A program made the position numbers and the translations under genes. 64,000 nt of DNA from Lachnospiraceae bacterium. Its GTDB lineage: Bacteria > Bacillota > Clostridia > Lachnospirales > Lachnospiraceae. Positions 26,412-33,959 of the stretch are shown here, in pieces. Every line of letters starts with the position of its first letter. Position 1 is the first letter of the stretch. Under the pieces are notes generated by a model that made no database searches, was not told the origin of the DNA, and saw only the letters and a list, made by a program, of their open reading frames with translations. The stretch is from NCBI GenBank assembly GCA_910574885.1, contig CAJTDD010000002.1, positions 62,001-126,000 on the forward strand, given 5' to 3'.

Positions 26412-27326
26412 ATGGGCTACAACGGAGTTATTTTAAAAAAATCAATATCAATCAACAAAATATACAGCATTCACTATTTTGAATATATGAGCAATTTTTC
26501 TTTTGAGGGAGAAACCCATGATTTCTGGGAGTTTATCTGCGTAGACAAAGGAGAAGTGAACGTAACCGCAGGCAGTGAGACTACCGTACTGAAACGGGGA
26601 GATATCGCATTTCACCAGCCAAATGAGTTTCACAGCGTACAGGCAACCGGAAAGATTGCCCCGAATCTGGTCGTAATTTCCTTCCACTGCGAAGACGAAG
26701 CCATGACATTTTTTCGCAAGAAGACGCTCAAAATCGACGAGACAGAGCGCAATATTCTTGCCAGCATCATTATTGAGGCAAGACGCTGTTTCGACTGCCG
26801 GCTGGACGACCCCTATCTCCAGAATATGCCGCGCAAAGATCCGGACATGTTCGGCGCCGAACAGTTAATCTGTCTCTATCTGGAACAGCTCTTAATCCAC
26901 CTGGTCCGCCGCTACTCCAATCCCCTTGCCATTCCCAAGGAAATTGCGAAGGCCGCCCCCCTCAAGTCCACCAAGAGCAAGAGCGACGCCGAGATATTCA
27001 GCCGTGTGACCGACTATCTTGCCCTTAGGATTAACGCCGCCGTCTCCATCGAACAGATTTGCCGGGACAATCTGGTTGGGAGGTCACAGCTGCAGAAGAT
27101 TTTCAAAGAACGGTGCGGCATGGGAATTATCGAATATTTTACCCTGCTGAAGATCAACGCTGCAAAAGAAATGATACGGACGGGACACCTGAACTTCACA
27201 CAGATTTCTGAGCAGTTAGGGTATTCCTCCATCCACTATTTTTCACGGCAGTTTAAGAAATCAACCGGTATGACTCCCTCTGAATATGCCTTGTCAATCA
27301 AAGCAATGGCAGAGGGGAGCTTCTAA
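26412..27326 (+). CDS. AraC family transcriptional regulator
   Basis: A 304-residue regulator. The N-terminal 130 residues form a cupin-like sugar-binding domain (THDFWEFICVDKGEVNVTAG, RGDIAFHQPNEFHSVQA). The last 100 residues contain two AraC helix-turn-helix motifs (SIEQICRDNLVGRSQLQKIFKERCG and QISEQLGYSSIHYFSRQFKKSTGMTPSEY). It lies between the kinase/uridylyltransferase pair and the phosphorylase, so it is a good candidate to control both halves of the locus in response to host-glycan sugars. No operator could be identified. Confidence 0.9.
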   Translation: MGYNGVILKKSISINKIYSIHYFEYMSNFSFEGETHDFWEFICVDKGEVNVTAGSETTVLKRGDIAFHQPNEFHSVQATGKIAPNLVVISFHCEDEAMTFFRKKTLKIDETERNILASIIIEARRCFDCRLDDPYLQNMPRKDPDMFGAEQLICLYLEQLLIHLVRRYSNPLAIPKEIAKAAPLKSTKSKSDAEIFSRVTDYLALRINAAVSIEQICRDNLVGRSQLQKIFKERCGMGIIEYFTLLKINAAKEMIRTGHLNFTQISEQLGYSSIHYFSRQFKKSTGMTPSEYALSIKAMAEGSF

Positions 27327-27335
27327 GCTCCCCTC
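27312..27335 (+). terminator. terminator overlapping the AraC stop codon
   Basis: GAGGGGAGCTT (27312-27322) and AAGCTCCCCTC (27325-27335) form an 11-bp stem with a 2-base centre. The TAA stop (27324-27326) is inside the hairpin. It may also end the convergent phosphorylase transcript. Confidence 0.65.
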
Positions 27336-27357
27336 CTTCACATTGTAATTGAATCAA

Positions 27358-29565
27358 TTAAATCTCATACCAGATAATCTCATTTGCCTGCATGTCAAGT
27401 TCAAAACTTGACCCGTCGCCCTTATACACCGTTGTACTCTGAGGCTCATAAGTATTATTCACCACGCAGTACTTCCCGTTCTTAATATAAGCATGAACCT
27501 CCACGTTATAATTACTGGAAAACCATTGCTTCAGTTCATCTTCCGCACCAGAAGCCCACAAAATCGCCCGATACAAAAGCCTGCTGTTCTCGAAACTGTA
27601 CGGAAGCCCGCTGATATACACGCCGCGCCCTTTGCCGAAGGTATTCGCCGCAAGCTGTACTTCCTTATCCCGCTGGCAGATTACGGTTGTCCCGTCCAAT
27701 GCGAAGATATTCTTCTTGCCCTCGCCAAAGTCAATCCGCCCCTTACAGTCCTCGGTAATAAAATGGGCATGCTCGTCCCAGTTATACTTATCCACATTCA
27801 GCGTAAATCCCGTCTCTTCCTCCACGCCAAGGACTCCCGACAACTGGAAGAATCTTCCCTGCCACTGGTACGCCGCCGGTTCACCGACTCCGATGAAACC
27901 GCCTCCTTGATGTACAAACCGCTTCACAGCCGTCAGGATTCTTTCATCCTTCCAATTCTCTCCGCCCGTGTACGCAGTATATGCGTCCCCAACATTCAGG
28001 ATTACATCTATATCATCCAGCACAGCCGGGTTCGTCCGGATATCGTCAAAACTAATGAACTTCACGTCAAAGGGCGCGCCGCTCAACGCCTCAATAATCC
28101 CCGCATAAGAATAATTCTGCTTATAATACAAAGCATGATGGACCATATGGTTGCCCCATGCCCGCATGCGTCCCCAACTGTTCAGAACCGCTACCTTCTT
28201 GACGCAGTGAGGCGTCGTCCCCTTGATATTCTCGTACAGGACACGGAATTCCTGACAGACCTCCTCCACATAATCGATAAACTCCGGGAACTCCATGGCC
28301 AGCTTCAGATACCCGCCGTAGCCAATCCGGTCAATCGGCTTGCGCAGGATTGCGCGTCTCGCCGTCACCCAATTCACCTTCGCCTCTTTCACCGGATCGC
28401 CTCCCTCATGGAACGTATCCGGGAAGAAATAAGGCAGGAAACGCCCTTCCGTGTATTTAACCCCTTCAATATCACTGATCAGCCTAAGGGTGGCCCCATT
28501 GCCCACACTTCCGACCACCGCGTCCAGCCCGATACTCTTGAATTCATCCATAAACGGCTCCATGCCAATCCAGTGATCCCCAAGGAACATCATCGCTTCT
28601 TTCCCGCACTCATGGGTGATATCCACCATCTCTTTCGCCAGTTTCGCAACTTCCCTTCTCTGGAAATTCTGGAAATCACGGAACTCTTTCGACGGCACGC
28701 GGTAGGTATTATTCATATATCCCTGGTCAATGATATACTCCGGACGGAACGGGTATCCCACTTCCCGCTCGAACTGCTCTAAAATATAGGGGCTTACGGA
28801 AGCAGAGTATCCGTACCAGTCCACATACTTTTCACGGGCAAACTCGTCAAAAATCAGGGTAAACTGATGGAAAAACGTGGTGTAACGGATTACGTCAATA
28901 TGCGGGTTCGCCGCAATATATTTCCGCAGACGCTCCATGGAGAACTCTCTCGTCTTAGGCTGACGTACATCGAAGGTAATCTGCTTCTCCACACCCTTCC
29001 AGTCGTTCGTTACCGCATTGTACATATGCACCGGGTCCCACATAATATAGGCAAGGAAACTCACCGTATAATCATGGAACGCCTTCGCGCCCGTAATCAC
29101 CACGTCGCCGGTTTCCTCTTCGTAATGCCACTCTTCTTCCGGGATAAGCTCTCCCTCTCTGCCGCCGCAGCAAGCCCCTTGTGCAGGCACCACATCCCCA
29201 GTAGTACGGTCAATGACTTCCCACCATTTCTTAATATTGTCTCTGGAATTCACGGCAAGCATATCCGGATATAGGTGGTTCATCAAATGAATCCGCAGAT
29301 TCTCCTCCGTGGCATTGTAGAACGGAGTCATGATATACATCTGCTGGATCTCTTCCGGGTGCGCCTTCGCCCACTCATTGTCTTTCCTGGTCGTATAGTA
29401 TGTGGAATAAACCTTCGCATCCACATTCCTCAATTCTTCCGGGTACTCCGTCCCGTCACAGTCACGGATTGCGTCCGCCCCCCAGCGTCTCACAAGCTCA
29501 AGAGTCTCCGGAACTACATCTACATCCGTCGGGATTGTAACCCGACCTCTCAAACGATCGCTCAT
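27358..29565 (-). CDS. 1,3-beta-galactosyl-N-acetylhexosamine phosphorylase (GH112)
   Basis: A 735-residue glycoside hydrolase family 112 enzyme, also called lacto-N-biose/galacto-N-biose phosphorylase. It splits Gal-beta-1,3-GlcNAc or Gal-beta-1,3-GalNAc with phosphate into galactose 1-phosphate and the N-acetylhexosamine, inside the cell. The N-terminus GRVTIPTDVDVVPETLELVRRWGADAIRDCDGTEYP and the YTTFFHQFTLIFDE and SYAGIIEALSG segments are hallmarks of the family. There is no signal peptide. It follows nagB by 47 bases. The preferred acetylhexosamine cannot be predicted here. Confidence 0.93.
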   Translation of the reverse strand: MSDRLRGRVTIPTDVDVVPETLELVRRWGADAIRDCDGTEYPEELRNVDAKVYSTYYTTRKDNEWAKAHPEEIQQMYIMTPFYNATEENLRIHLMNHLYPDMLAVNSRDNIKKWWEVIDRTTGDVVPAQGACCGGREGELIPEEEWHYEEETGDVVITGAKAFHDYTVSFLAYIMWDPVHMYNAVTNDWKGVEKQITFDVRQPKTREFSMERLRKYIAANPHIDVIRYTTFFHQFTLIFDEFAREKYVDWYGYSASVSPYILEQFEREVGYPFRPEYIIDQGYMNNTYRVPSKEFRDFQNFQRREVAKLAKEMVDITHECGKEAMMFLGDHWIGMEPFMDEFKSIGLDAVVGSVGNGATLRLISDIEGVKYTEGRFLPYFFPDTFHEGGDPVKEAKVNWVTARRAILRKPIDRIGYGGYLKLAMEFPEFIDYVEEVCQEFRVLYENIKGTTPHCVKKVAVLNSWGRMRAWGNHMVHHALYYKQNYSYAGIIEALSGAPFDVKFISFDDIRTNPAVLDDIDVILNVGDAYTAYTGGENWKDERILTAVKRFVHQGGGFIGVGEPAAYQWQGRFFQLSGVLGVEEETGFTLNVDKYNWDEHAHFITEDCKGRIDFGEGKKNIFALDGTTVICQRDKEVQLAANTFGKGRGVYISGLPYSFENSRLLYRAILWASGAEDELKQWFSSNYNVEVHAYIKNGKYCVVNNTYEPQSTTVYKGDGSSFELDMQANEIIWYEI

Positions 29566-29612
29566 ATTTTTCTCCTCACACGATTGGACGACAGTCCGTC
29601 CCCATCTCCAAA

Positions 29613-30344
29613 TTACTGTGGAATCTTAGACAGAGCAGCCGCATCCGCTACAATGGTCACGTCATTATGCATCTGAAGAATAGACGCCGGAACAGACGGC
29701 GTTACCGGCCCAAAGAATGCCTTCGCCACAATATCCGCCTTATCTTCCCCGCTTACGACAACCAGAACCTTCTTCGCCCGCATAATCGTACCGATTCCCA
29801 TGGTATACGCCTGCTTAGGCACATCATCCGCAGAAGCAAAAAATCTCTTATTCGCCTCAATCGTGCTCTCCTGCAAGTCTACACAGTGCGTCTCCTTGTC
29901 AAATGCATCCGCCGGCTCATTGAAACCGATATGCCCGTTGTGCCCCAGCCCTAAAAGCTGCAGATCAACCCCGCCGAGAGAGCGGATTACTTCCTCATAC
30001 TCCGCACACTCTTTCACACTGTCTTCCTTCGTCCCATCCGGCAGATGTGTATTCTCCGAATCAATATTCACCTTGTCAAAAAGATGTTCATGCATGAAAT
30101 AATAATAACTCTGATCATTGGTGCGTGGAAGTCCCTTATACTCGTCCAGATTCACAGACTTCACGGCAGAAAAATCCAGATCCCCCGCCTTATACTTCTC
30201 AACCAGCTGTTCATAAGTACCAATCGGCGTTGACCCCGTCGCCAGCCCCAGAACACAATCCGGTTTCATGATCACCTGCGCCGCAATCACATTTGCCGCC
30301 TTCCTGCTCATCTCATTGTAGTCTGCTGCTTTGTAAATCTTCAT
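29613..30344 (-). CDS. nagB: glucosamine-6-phosphate deaminase
   Basis: A 243-residue NagB that converts glucosamine 6-phosphate to fructose 6-phosphate and ammonia. The phosphate loop LGLATGSTPIGTYEQLV, VNLDEYKGLP (catalytic Asp), LGLGHNGHIGFNEP (catalytic His) and VVSGEDKADIVAKAFFGPVTPSVPASIL are all standard. It lies upstream of the GH112 phosphorylase on the same strand, giving the route into glycolysis for amino sugars. NagA is not in the window. Confidence 0.96.
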   Translation of the reverse strand: MKIYKAADYNEMSRKAANVIAAQVIMKPDCVLGLATGSTPIGTYEQLVEKYKAGDLDFSAVKSVNLDEYKGLPRTNDQSYYYFMHEHLFDKVNIDSENTHLPDGTKEDSVKECAEYEEVIRSLGGVDLQLLGLGHNGHIGFNEPADAFDKETHCVDLQESTIEANKRFFASADDVPKQAYTMGIGTIMRAKKVLVVVSGEDKADIVAKAFFGPVTPSVPASILQMHNDVTIVADAAALSKIPQ

Positions 30345-30449
30345 CGAAATACCTCCTGATCATCTTTTTATCTTTATATCTACCCTCTGCCGAGGGAAAT
30401 ATACACCATAATATACCTGCCTTTTACACACTCCTTCCAAGGTGTGCGT

Positions 30450-31073
30450 TCAGACGCTTTCTCCGCCAGCAATCACTGCCTCCCCAAAGTACTCCGGCAT
30501 ATGAAAACTTGGAATTTCTGAGCGGATAGGAAAACATGCCGCGTAATGTTCAATCTCCTTCGACTCGGATATTTTATAAAAATTACAGGTAAACCTGCTT
30601 CCCCGTTTCATATCCAAAGTCCCATAGACCTCATCCAACACCCACAGCGGTATATGCATCTGAAAACTCCACTGCCCCTCTTCTACTGCGGCAGCGCATC
30701 CAAATGCGTCCAGCTCTTCCCTGTTAAATTGTGTCCGAAATGCCCGCCCGCTCCCATATTCCGCCAGCAGCGCACCGTTGGCATTCACCTCGAAATTCAG
30801 GTAAACCGCCGACCCGCGGCCTTCCCGCTCCGGCTCAAACTGAAAAAAAGCCTCCATCGCACTGTCCCGGTAGACCGGGTCCAGAACATTCTCATAGGTA
30901 CGGAGAGGTTCTTCCTCCTCGCATACCATTTTCAGATAAAACCCCTCCTTTGGGACAAATCCCAGATATCCATACGTCTTTGGAATAGATTTCGTCCCCC
31001 ACAGAAGCTCTTCCACAAAAAACGGTTCCACCTCTTCCAGCTCCAGCTGACTCCCAATCACTTCAACTACCAT
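30450..31073 (-). CDS. carbohydrate-binding family 9-like protein
   Basis: A 207-residue protein resembling CBM9-like/DUF1083-type domains. Marks include the LWGTKSIPKTYGYLGFVPKEGFYLKMVCEE opening, the DSAMEAFFQFEPE strand, YLNFEVNANGALLAEYG, and the final SRFTCNFYKISESKEIEHYAACFPI pattern. No signal peptide or membrane anchor follows from the chosen ATG at 31073, so it may be cytoplasmic; the frame runs upstream with a hydrophobic stretch but without a good start site. It precedes nagB and the phosphorylase and may bind host glycans, which is inference from location. Confidence 0.7.
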   Translation of the reverse strand: MVVEVIGSQLELEEVEPFFVEELLWGTKSIPKTYGYLGFVPKEGFYLKMVCEEEEPLRTYENVLDPVYRDSAMEAFFQFEPEREGRGSAVYLNFEVNANGALLAEYGSGRAFRTQFNREELDAFGCAAAVEEGQWSFQMHIPLWVLDEVYGTLDMKRGSRFTCNFYKISESKEIEHYAACFPIRSEIPSFHMPEYFGEAVIAGGESV

Positions 31074-31387
31074 AAATAATCCTTTCGTATACCATCCTGC
31101 CATTCTCCTGCGGGCAGTCCGTTTCCCCAATACGGAAATGCCCGGATAACTTAGCGAACTCCACACACATACACATTTCTTGCCGCCTATCGTAATCCCT
31201 ATACATAATGTACCAAAAAAAGGGTGGGAAAGCAAGGTTATGTATATGCAAATATACAATAATACAAGAAAAATCAACAATTATATCCGGCACATTCCTC
31301 TCCATATCCATACCGCTAAAAAGGCTGCCGAACAGCCAATATCCATCAGCTAGTACGACAGCCTATTATACTCATATCTATGAACGA
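31074..31387. other. intergenic region between the CBM9-like gene and rpsR
   Basis: About 310 bases. It holds the rpsR terminator (31318-31337) and AT-rich DNA before the CBM9-like gene where a promoter is expected; I see only weak -35/-10 candidates. No convincing small gene. Confidence 0.5.
31318..31337 (-). terminator. rho-independent terminator of the rpsF-ssb-rpsR operon
   Basis: On the minus strand GGCTG-TTCGG-CAGCC is followed by TTTTT, about 50 bases after the rpsR stop. Confidence 0.75.
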
Positions 31388-31654
31388 TTACTCCTGCACA
31401 TACGGCATCAAAGCAATATGACGCGCTCTCTTGATTGCTACTGTAAGAGCCCTCTGGTGCTTTGCACAGTTACCGGTAATCCTTCTCGGGAGAATCTTCC
31501 CTCTCTCAGAGATATACTTCCTTAACTTCGCTACATCCTTGTAGTCAATCTCGTTATTCTCCTTGCCGCAGAATACACATACTTTCTTTCTTCTGCGTCC
31601 GCCGCCTCTTCTCTTGAAGCCGCCTTCCGGACGATTGCCTTTATCGTAAGCCAT
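31388..31654 (-). CDS. rpsR: 30S ribosomal protein S18
   Basis: An 88-residue S18. The [48 protein letters not shown] core is standard; four cysteines (two in CVFC, one in GNC and none nearby) are partly of the zinc-binding type. It binds S6 in the platform of the small subunit. It is the last gene of rpsF-ssb-rpsR. RimI, which acetylates S18, is encoded elsewhere in this window at 18165-18680. Confidence 0.98.
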   Translation of the reverse strand: MAYDKGNRPEGGFKRRGGGRRRKKVCVFCGKENNEIDYKDVAKLRKYISERGKILPRRITGNCAKHQRALTVAIKRARHIALMPYVQE

Positions 31655-31676
31655 GATATTCCTCTCCTTTCAATCC

Positions 31677-32129
31677 CTAGTTAAACGGTAATTCTTCATC
31701 GATTCCATCTGGAATATTCATGAAGCCGTCACCCGCATCCGATACAGGAGCCGGAGCTGGCGCCGGTGAGGGAGCCTGACGGTAACTTCCGGCGTTGGCG
31801 TCGCTCACAGCCTTGCTCTCGGCAAATTCCTGCTCTTCAACCACAACCTCCGTCGTATAGACCTTCACGCCGTCCTTGTTCGTATAACTTCCCGTCTGAA
31901 TACGTCCGGTGATTACGACTTTAAGACCCTGACGGTAAAACCTCTCGGCATGCTCTGCCGCCTTCCCAAATGCCACGCAGTTGATAAAGTCGGCAGTCGC
32001 TTCCCCGTCCCTCTTAAATCTGCGGTCAACGGCAAGCGTATATCTCGCAATCGCCAATGAGTTCTCTCCCTGAGAGTATCTCACTTCCGGATCTCTTGTT
32101 AAGCGTCCCATCAAAATTACTTTATTCAT
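31677..32129 (-). CDS. ssb: single-stranded DNA-binding protein
   Basis: A 150-residue SSB. The OB fold begins MNKVILMGRLTRDPEVRYSQGENSLAIARYTLAVDR and includes DFINCVAFGKAAEHAERFYRQGLKVVITGRIQTGSY. A Pro/Ala-rich linker follows, then the acidic tip IDEELPFN that recruits replication and repair proteins. Placed between rpsF and rpsR as in most Firmicutes. Confidence 0.97.
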   Translation of the reverse strand: MNKVILMGRLTRDPEVRYSQGENSLAIARYTLAVDRRFKRDGEATADFINCVAFGKAAEHAERFYRQGLKVVITGRIQTGSYTNKDGVKVYTTEVVVEEQEFAESKAVSDANAGSYRQAPSPAPAPAPVSDAGDGFMNIPDGIDEELPFN

Positions 32130-32150
32130 ATAATTACCTCTACTTCCTGC

Positions 32151-32438
32151 TTATGCTTCCTGTCTAACGCACAAATACCGGATTACGTTGTCCATAATGC
32201 GGATTCTCTGTTCAATCTCGCCCGGAACATCAGCTTCGGCATCGAAGTGGATGAAATAGTAGTATGCTTCTCTCATCTTCTGAATCTCGTAAGCTAACCT
32301 TCTCTTACCCCATTCATCGACATCGGAGATCTGGCCGCCGAAGCGCTCTACTAACGCCTTTACCTTCTCGACTACCTGTGCTCTCTCGTCATCTTCGATC
32401 TTTGCACTGACAACAACAGCTAATTCATACTTGTTCAT
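32151..32438 (-). CDS. rpsF: 30S ribosomal protein S6
   Basis: A 95-residue S6 with the ferredoxin-like fold: MNKYELAVVVSAKIEDDERAQVVEKVKALVERFGG and YEIQKMREAYYYFIHFDA. The final RIMDNVIRYLCVR motif is conserved. First gene of the operon, preceded by AGGAGG and a structured leader. Confidence 0.97.
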   Translation of the reverse strand: MNKYELAVVVSAKIEDDERAQVVEKVKALVERFGGQISDVDEWGKRRLAYEIQKMREAYYYFIHFDAEADVPGEIEQRIRIMDNVIRYLCVRQEA

Positions 32439-32535
32439 GTCGTCTCTGCACCTCCTTCTGGTCTTTTGGCCCCCGTCCCTTTACGGGAGCAAGGATATCT
32501 GCCGTCTCAAACCGGCAGATTCATTGTATCACGGA
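32439..32535 (-). promoter_or_regulatory. structured leader of rpsF (candidate S6:S18 autoregulatory element)
   Basis: The roughly 95-base 5' leader holds an 8-bp stem (ATCTGCCG at 32497-32504 with CGGCAGAT at 32513-32520) and a second 5-bp stem (CCCGT 32472-32476 with ACGGG 32483-32487) before the ribosome binding site. In many Firmicutes the S6:S18 complex binds such an rpsF leader to repress its own operon. The match here is by location and stems only. Confidence 0.45.
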
Positions 32536-32540
32536 TTACT

Positions 32541-32569
32541 ATGATATCATAATCCACGGCTTGTTTCAA
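32541..32569 (-). promoter_or_regulatory. promoter of the rpsF operon
   Basis: On the minus strand TTGAAA (32569-32564) and TATCAT (32546-32541) with a 17-base spacer. The -35 box overlaps the stop of the DUF951 gene. Confidence 0.65.
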
Positions 32570-32760
32570 GCCTTTTTCCGCAAATCCTTCGTGTTTTTTT
32601 CGACAAGCTTACGGGCAATCATAATCTGATGCCCGCAGCCAAGGCATTTGAGGCGGAAATCCGCCCCCACCCGTAAGATCTCCCACTCCTTGCTTCCGCA
32701 GGGATGCTGTTTCTTGAGCGTCACGATATCACCGACTTCGTATACATAATCATTTCTCAT
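32566..32760 (-). CDS. DUF951 domain-containing protein
   Basis: A 64-residue protein of the DUF951 family: YEVGDIVTLKKQHPCGSKEWEILRVGADFRLKCLGCGHQIMIARKLVEK. The HPCGS and CLGCGH segments (Cys and His) suggest a small metal-binding beta barrel. Function is unknown; it is widespread in Firmicutes next to rpsF or chromosome-segregation genes. It lies 4 bases after the sortase stop and ends inside the rpsF promoter. Confidence 0.9.
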   Translation of the reverse strand: MRNDYVYEVGDIVTLKKQHPCGSKEWEILRVGADFRLKCLGCGHQIMIARKLVEKNTKDLRKKA

Positions 32761-32764
32761 CCCT

Positions 32765-33925
32765 TTACTCCCTCACCTTCACGCCCCGGACTACAAACCG
32801 ATGGTCATTATTCGCACTTGTACAGGTAGACAGGGTAACGATGGTGTCGCCTGTCGTCACCTCGATTCCCGTGTCATACATTGCAACTTCTTTCGTCATG
32901 TTCAGGAACTTCTGGTAATCGTCATTAGTCGGGAAATCTGTCAGATACGTATCCGACGTATCCAGCACCTCTCCCACAGAATAGATATGGTAAACCAATT
33001 CCTGTCCGTCCGGCGTGTAGATGTAAAAATACGGATTCGCCTCCCAGAACGCCTTGTCTTTATAATCCTCCAAATGGCGGAACATAGAGCCGTCGTTCAT
33101 ATAATGCCCGTACAGGATGGAATTCTCATCCAGGAAATTCGCATTGTTATCCACATTCAGGAAAATGGTCCCCAGCGTATTCTCATTTGCAGAAAACGTC
33201 TTGTGGAGATATTCGTCATTATCCTTTCCCTGCACCACCGGGTAATTAATGACTTTGGGTTCGGGGTCGAACCTTAACCATGCGATGGTGTCCGGATTCA
33301 GCGCGCGCAGCTCGTCAAAATTCACCTGGAATCTGGGGCCGTCTTTCGTATCCTCTGAAATCGCAAGTTCCCGGATTTTTTCATACTCGCTTCTGCCGTC
33401 ATAGTAACCCTTACCGATACGGAACAACTGGAAAGCGGATACGCAGAATACGGCAACCGCCACCACCAGAATAATATTCGTCAGAAGGCTATTCTTCTGT
33501 TTCTTCTTTCTTCTGCGTCCTCCACGTCTGCCTCCAGGCCTTGTCTCACCGCCGCCGCCCTCTTCTTCACGAGGCGGCCGCCGGTGATGAATACTCTTTC
33601 CGTCCGCCCCCCTCTGGCTTATACTTTTTCCGTCCGCACCCCTCTGGCTTATGCTCTTTCCATCCGTGCTCCTTTGGCTTGCGTTCTTTCCGCCGTCCGG
33701 TCTTCTGCTGCGGATTTTCCCGCCGTCTGCGTCCCTTTGGCCTGCGCTTTCCCGGCCCGCACTGCCGCTTCTTCTAACGCTCCTGCCGCCTGTGCCGTCC
33801 GAACTTCTGCTTCGGATGCTCTTCCCGTCAGACGCCCTTTCCGTACCGCTTTGGCGGCTGATACTTTTGCCGTCCGGCCTTCTGCTTCCTGCGCTTCTGC
33901 TGCCTTTATTCTTAATTTCTTCCAT
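32765..33925 (-). CDS. class B sortase with long basic repeat-rich N-terminus
   Basis: A 386-residue membrane-bound transpeptidase. Residues 1-145 are Arg/Ser/Gly-rich with decapeptide repeats of the type DGKSISQRGA (residues about 88-117). A membrane helix spans about 147-168. The sortase domain follows with SILYGHYMNDGSMF (catalytic His), TIVTLSTCTSANNDHRFVVRG (catalytic Cys and Arg). It would link surface proteins with a PKTG-like motif to peptidoglycan; the protein at 38997-42368 ends in APKTGD and is a likely client. The start at 33925 follows GAGGAG. The cytoplasmic repeat region is unusual for sortases. Confidence 0.92.
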   Translation of the reverse strand: MEEIKNKGSRSAGSRRPDGKSISRQSGTERASDGKSIRSRSSDGTGGRSVRRSGSAGRESAGQRDADGGKIRSRRPDGGKNASQRSTDGKSISQRGADGKSISQRGADGKSIHHRRPPREEEGGGGETRPGGRRGGRRRKKKQKNSLLTNIILVVAVAVFCVSAFQLFRIGKGYYDGRSEYEKIRELAISEDTKDGPRFQVNFDELRALNPDTIAWLRFDPEPKVINYPVVQGKDNDEYLHKTFSANENTLGTIFLNVDNNANFLDENSILYGHYMNDGSMFRHLEDYKDKAFWEANPYFYIYTPDGQELVYHIYSVGEVLDTSDTYLTDFPTNDDYQKFLNMTKEVAMYDTGIEVTTGDTIVTLSTCTSANNDHRFVVRGVKVRE

Positions 33926-33959
33926 ACCTCGCTCCTCTATATTAAAATCTCCTGCCGCC

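Noticed and set aside
27493..28782. Long plus-strand frame of 429 codons opposite the GH112 gene
   Set aside because: It is the antisense shadow of a strongly conserved phosphorylase; its translation is low in recognisable features.
31074..31280. N-terminal hydrophobic extension of the CBM9-like protein as a signal peptide
   Set aside because: The extension is long and odd in composition, without a good ribosome binding site; the AAAGGA site favours the ATG at 31073.
33541..33880. Direct-repeat array in the sortase gene as a CRISPR
   Set aside because: The roughly 30-base repeats are back to back, without spacers, in frame, and encode a decapeptide repeat.
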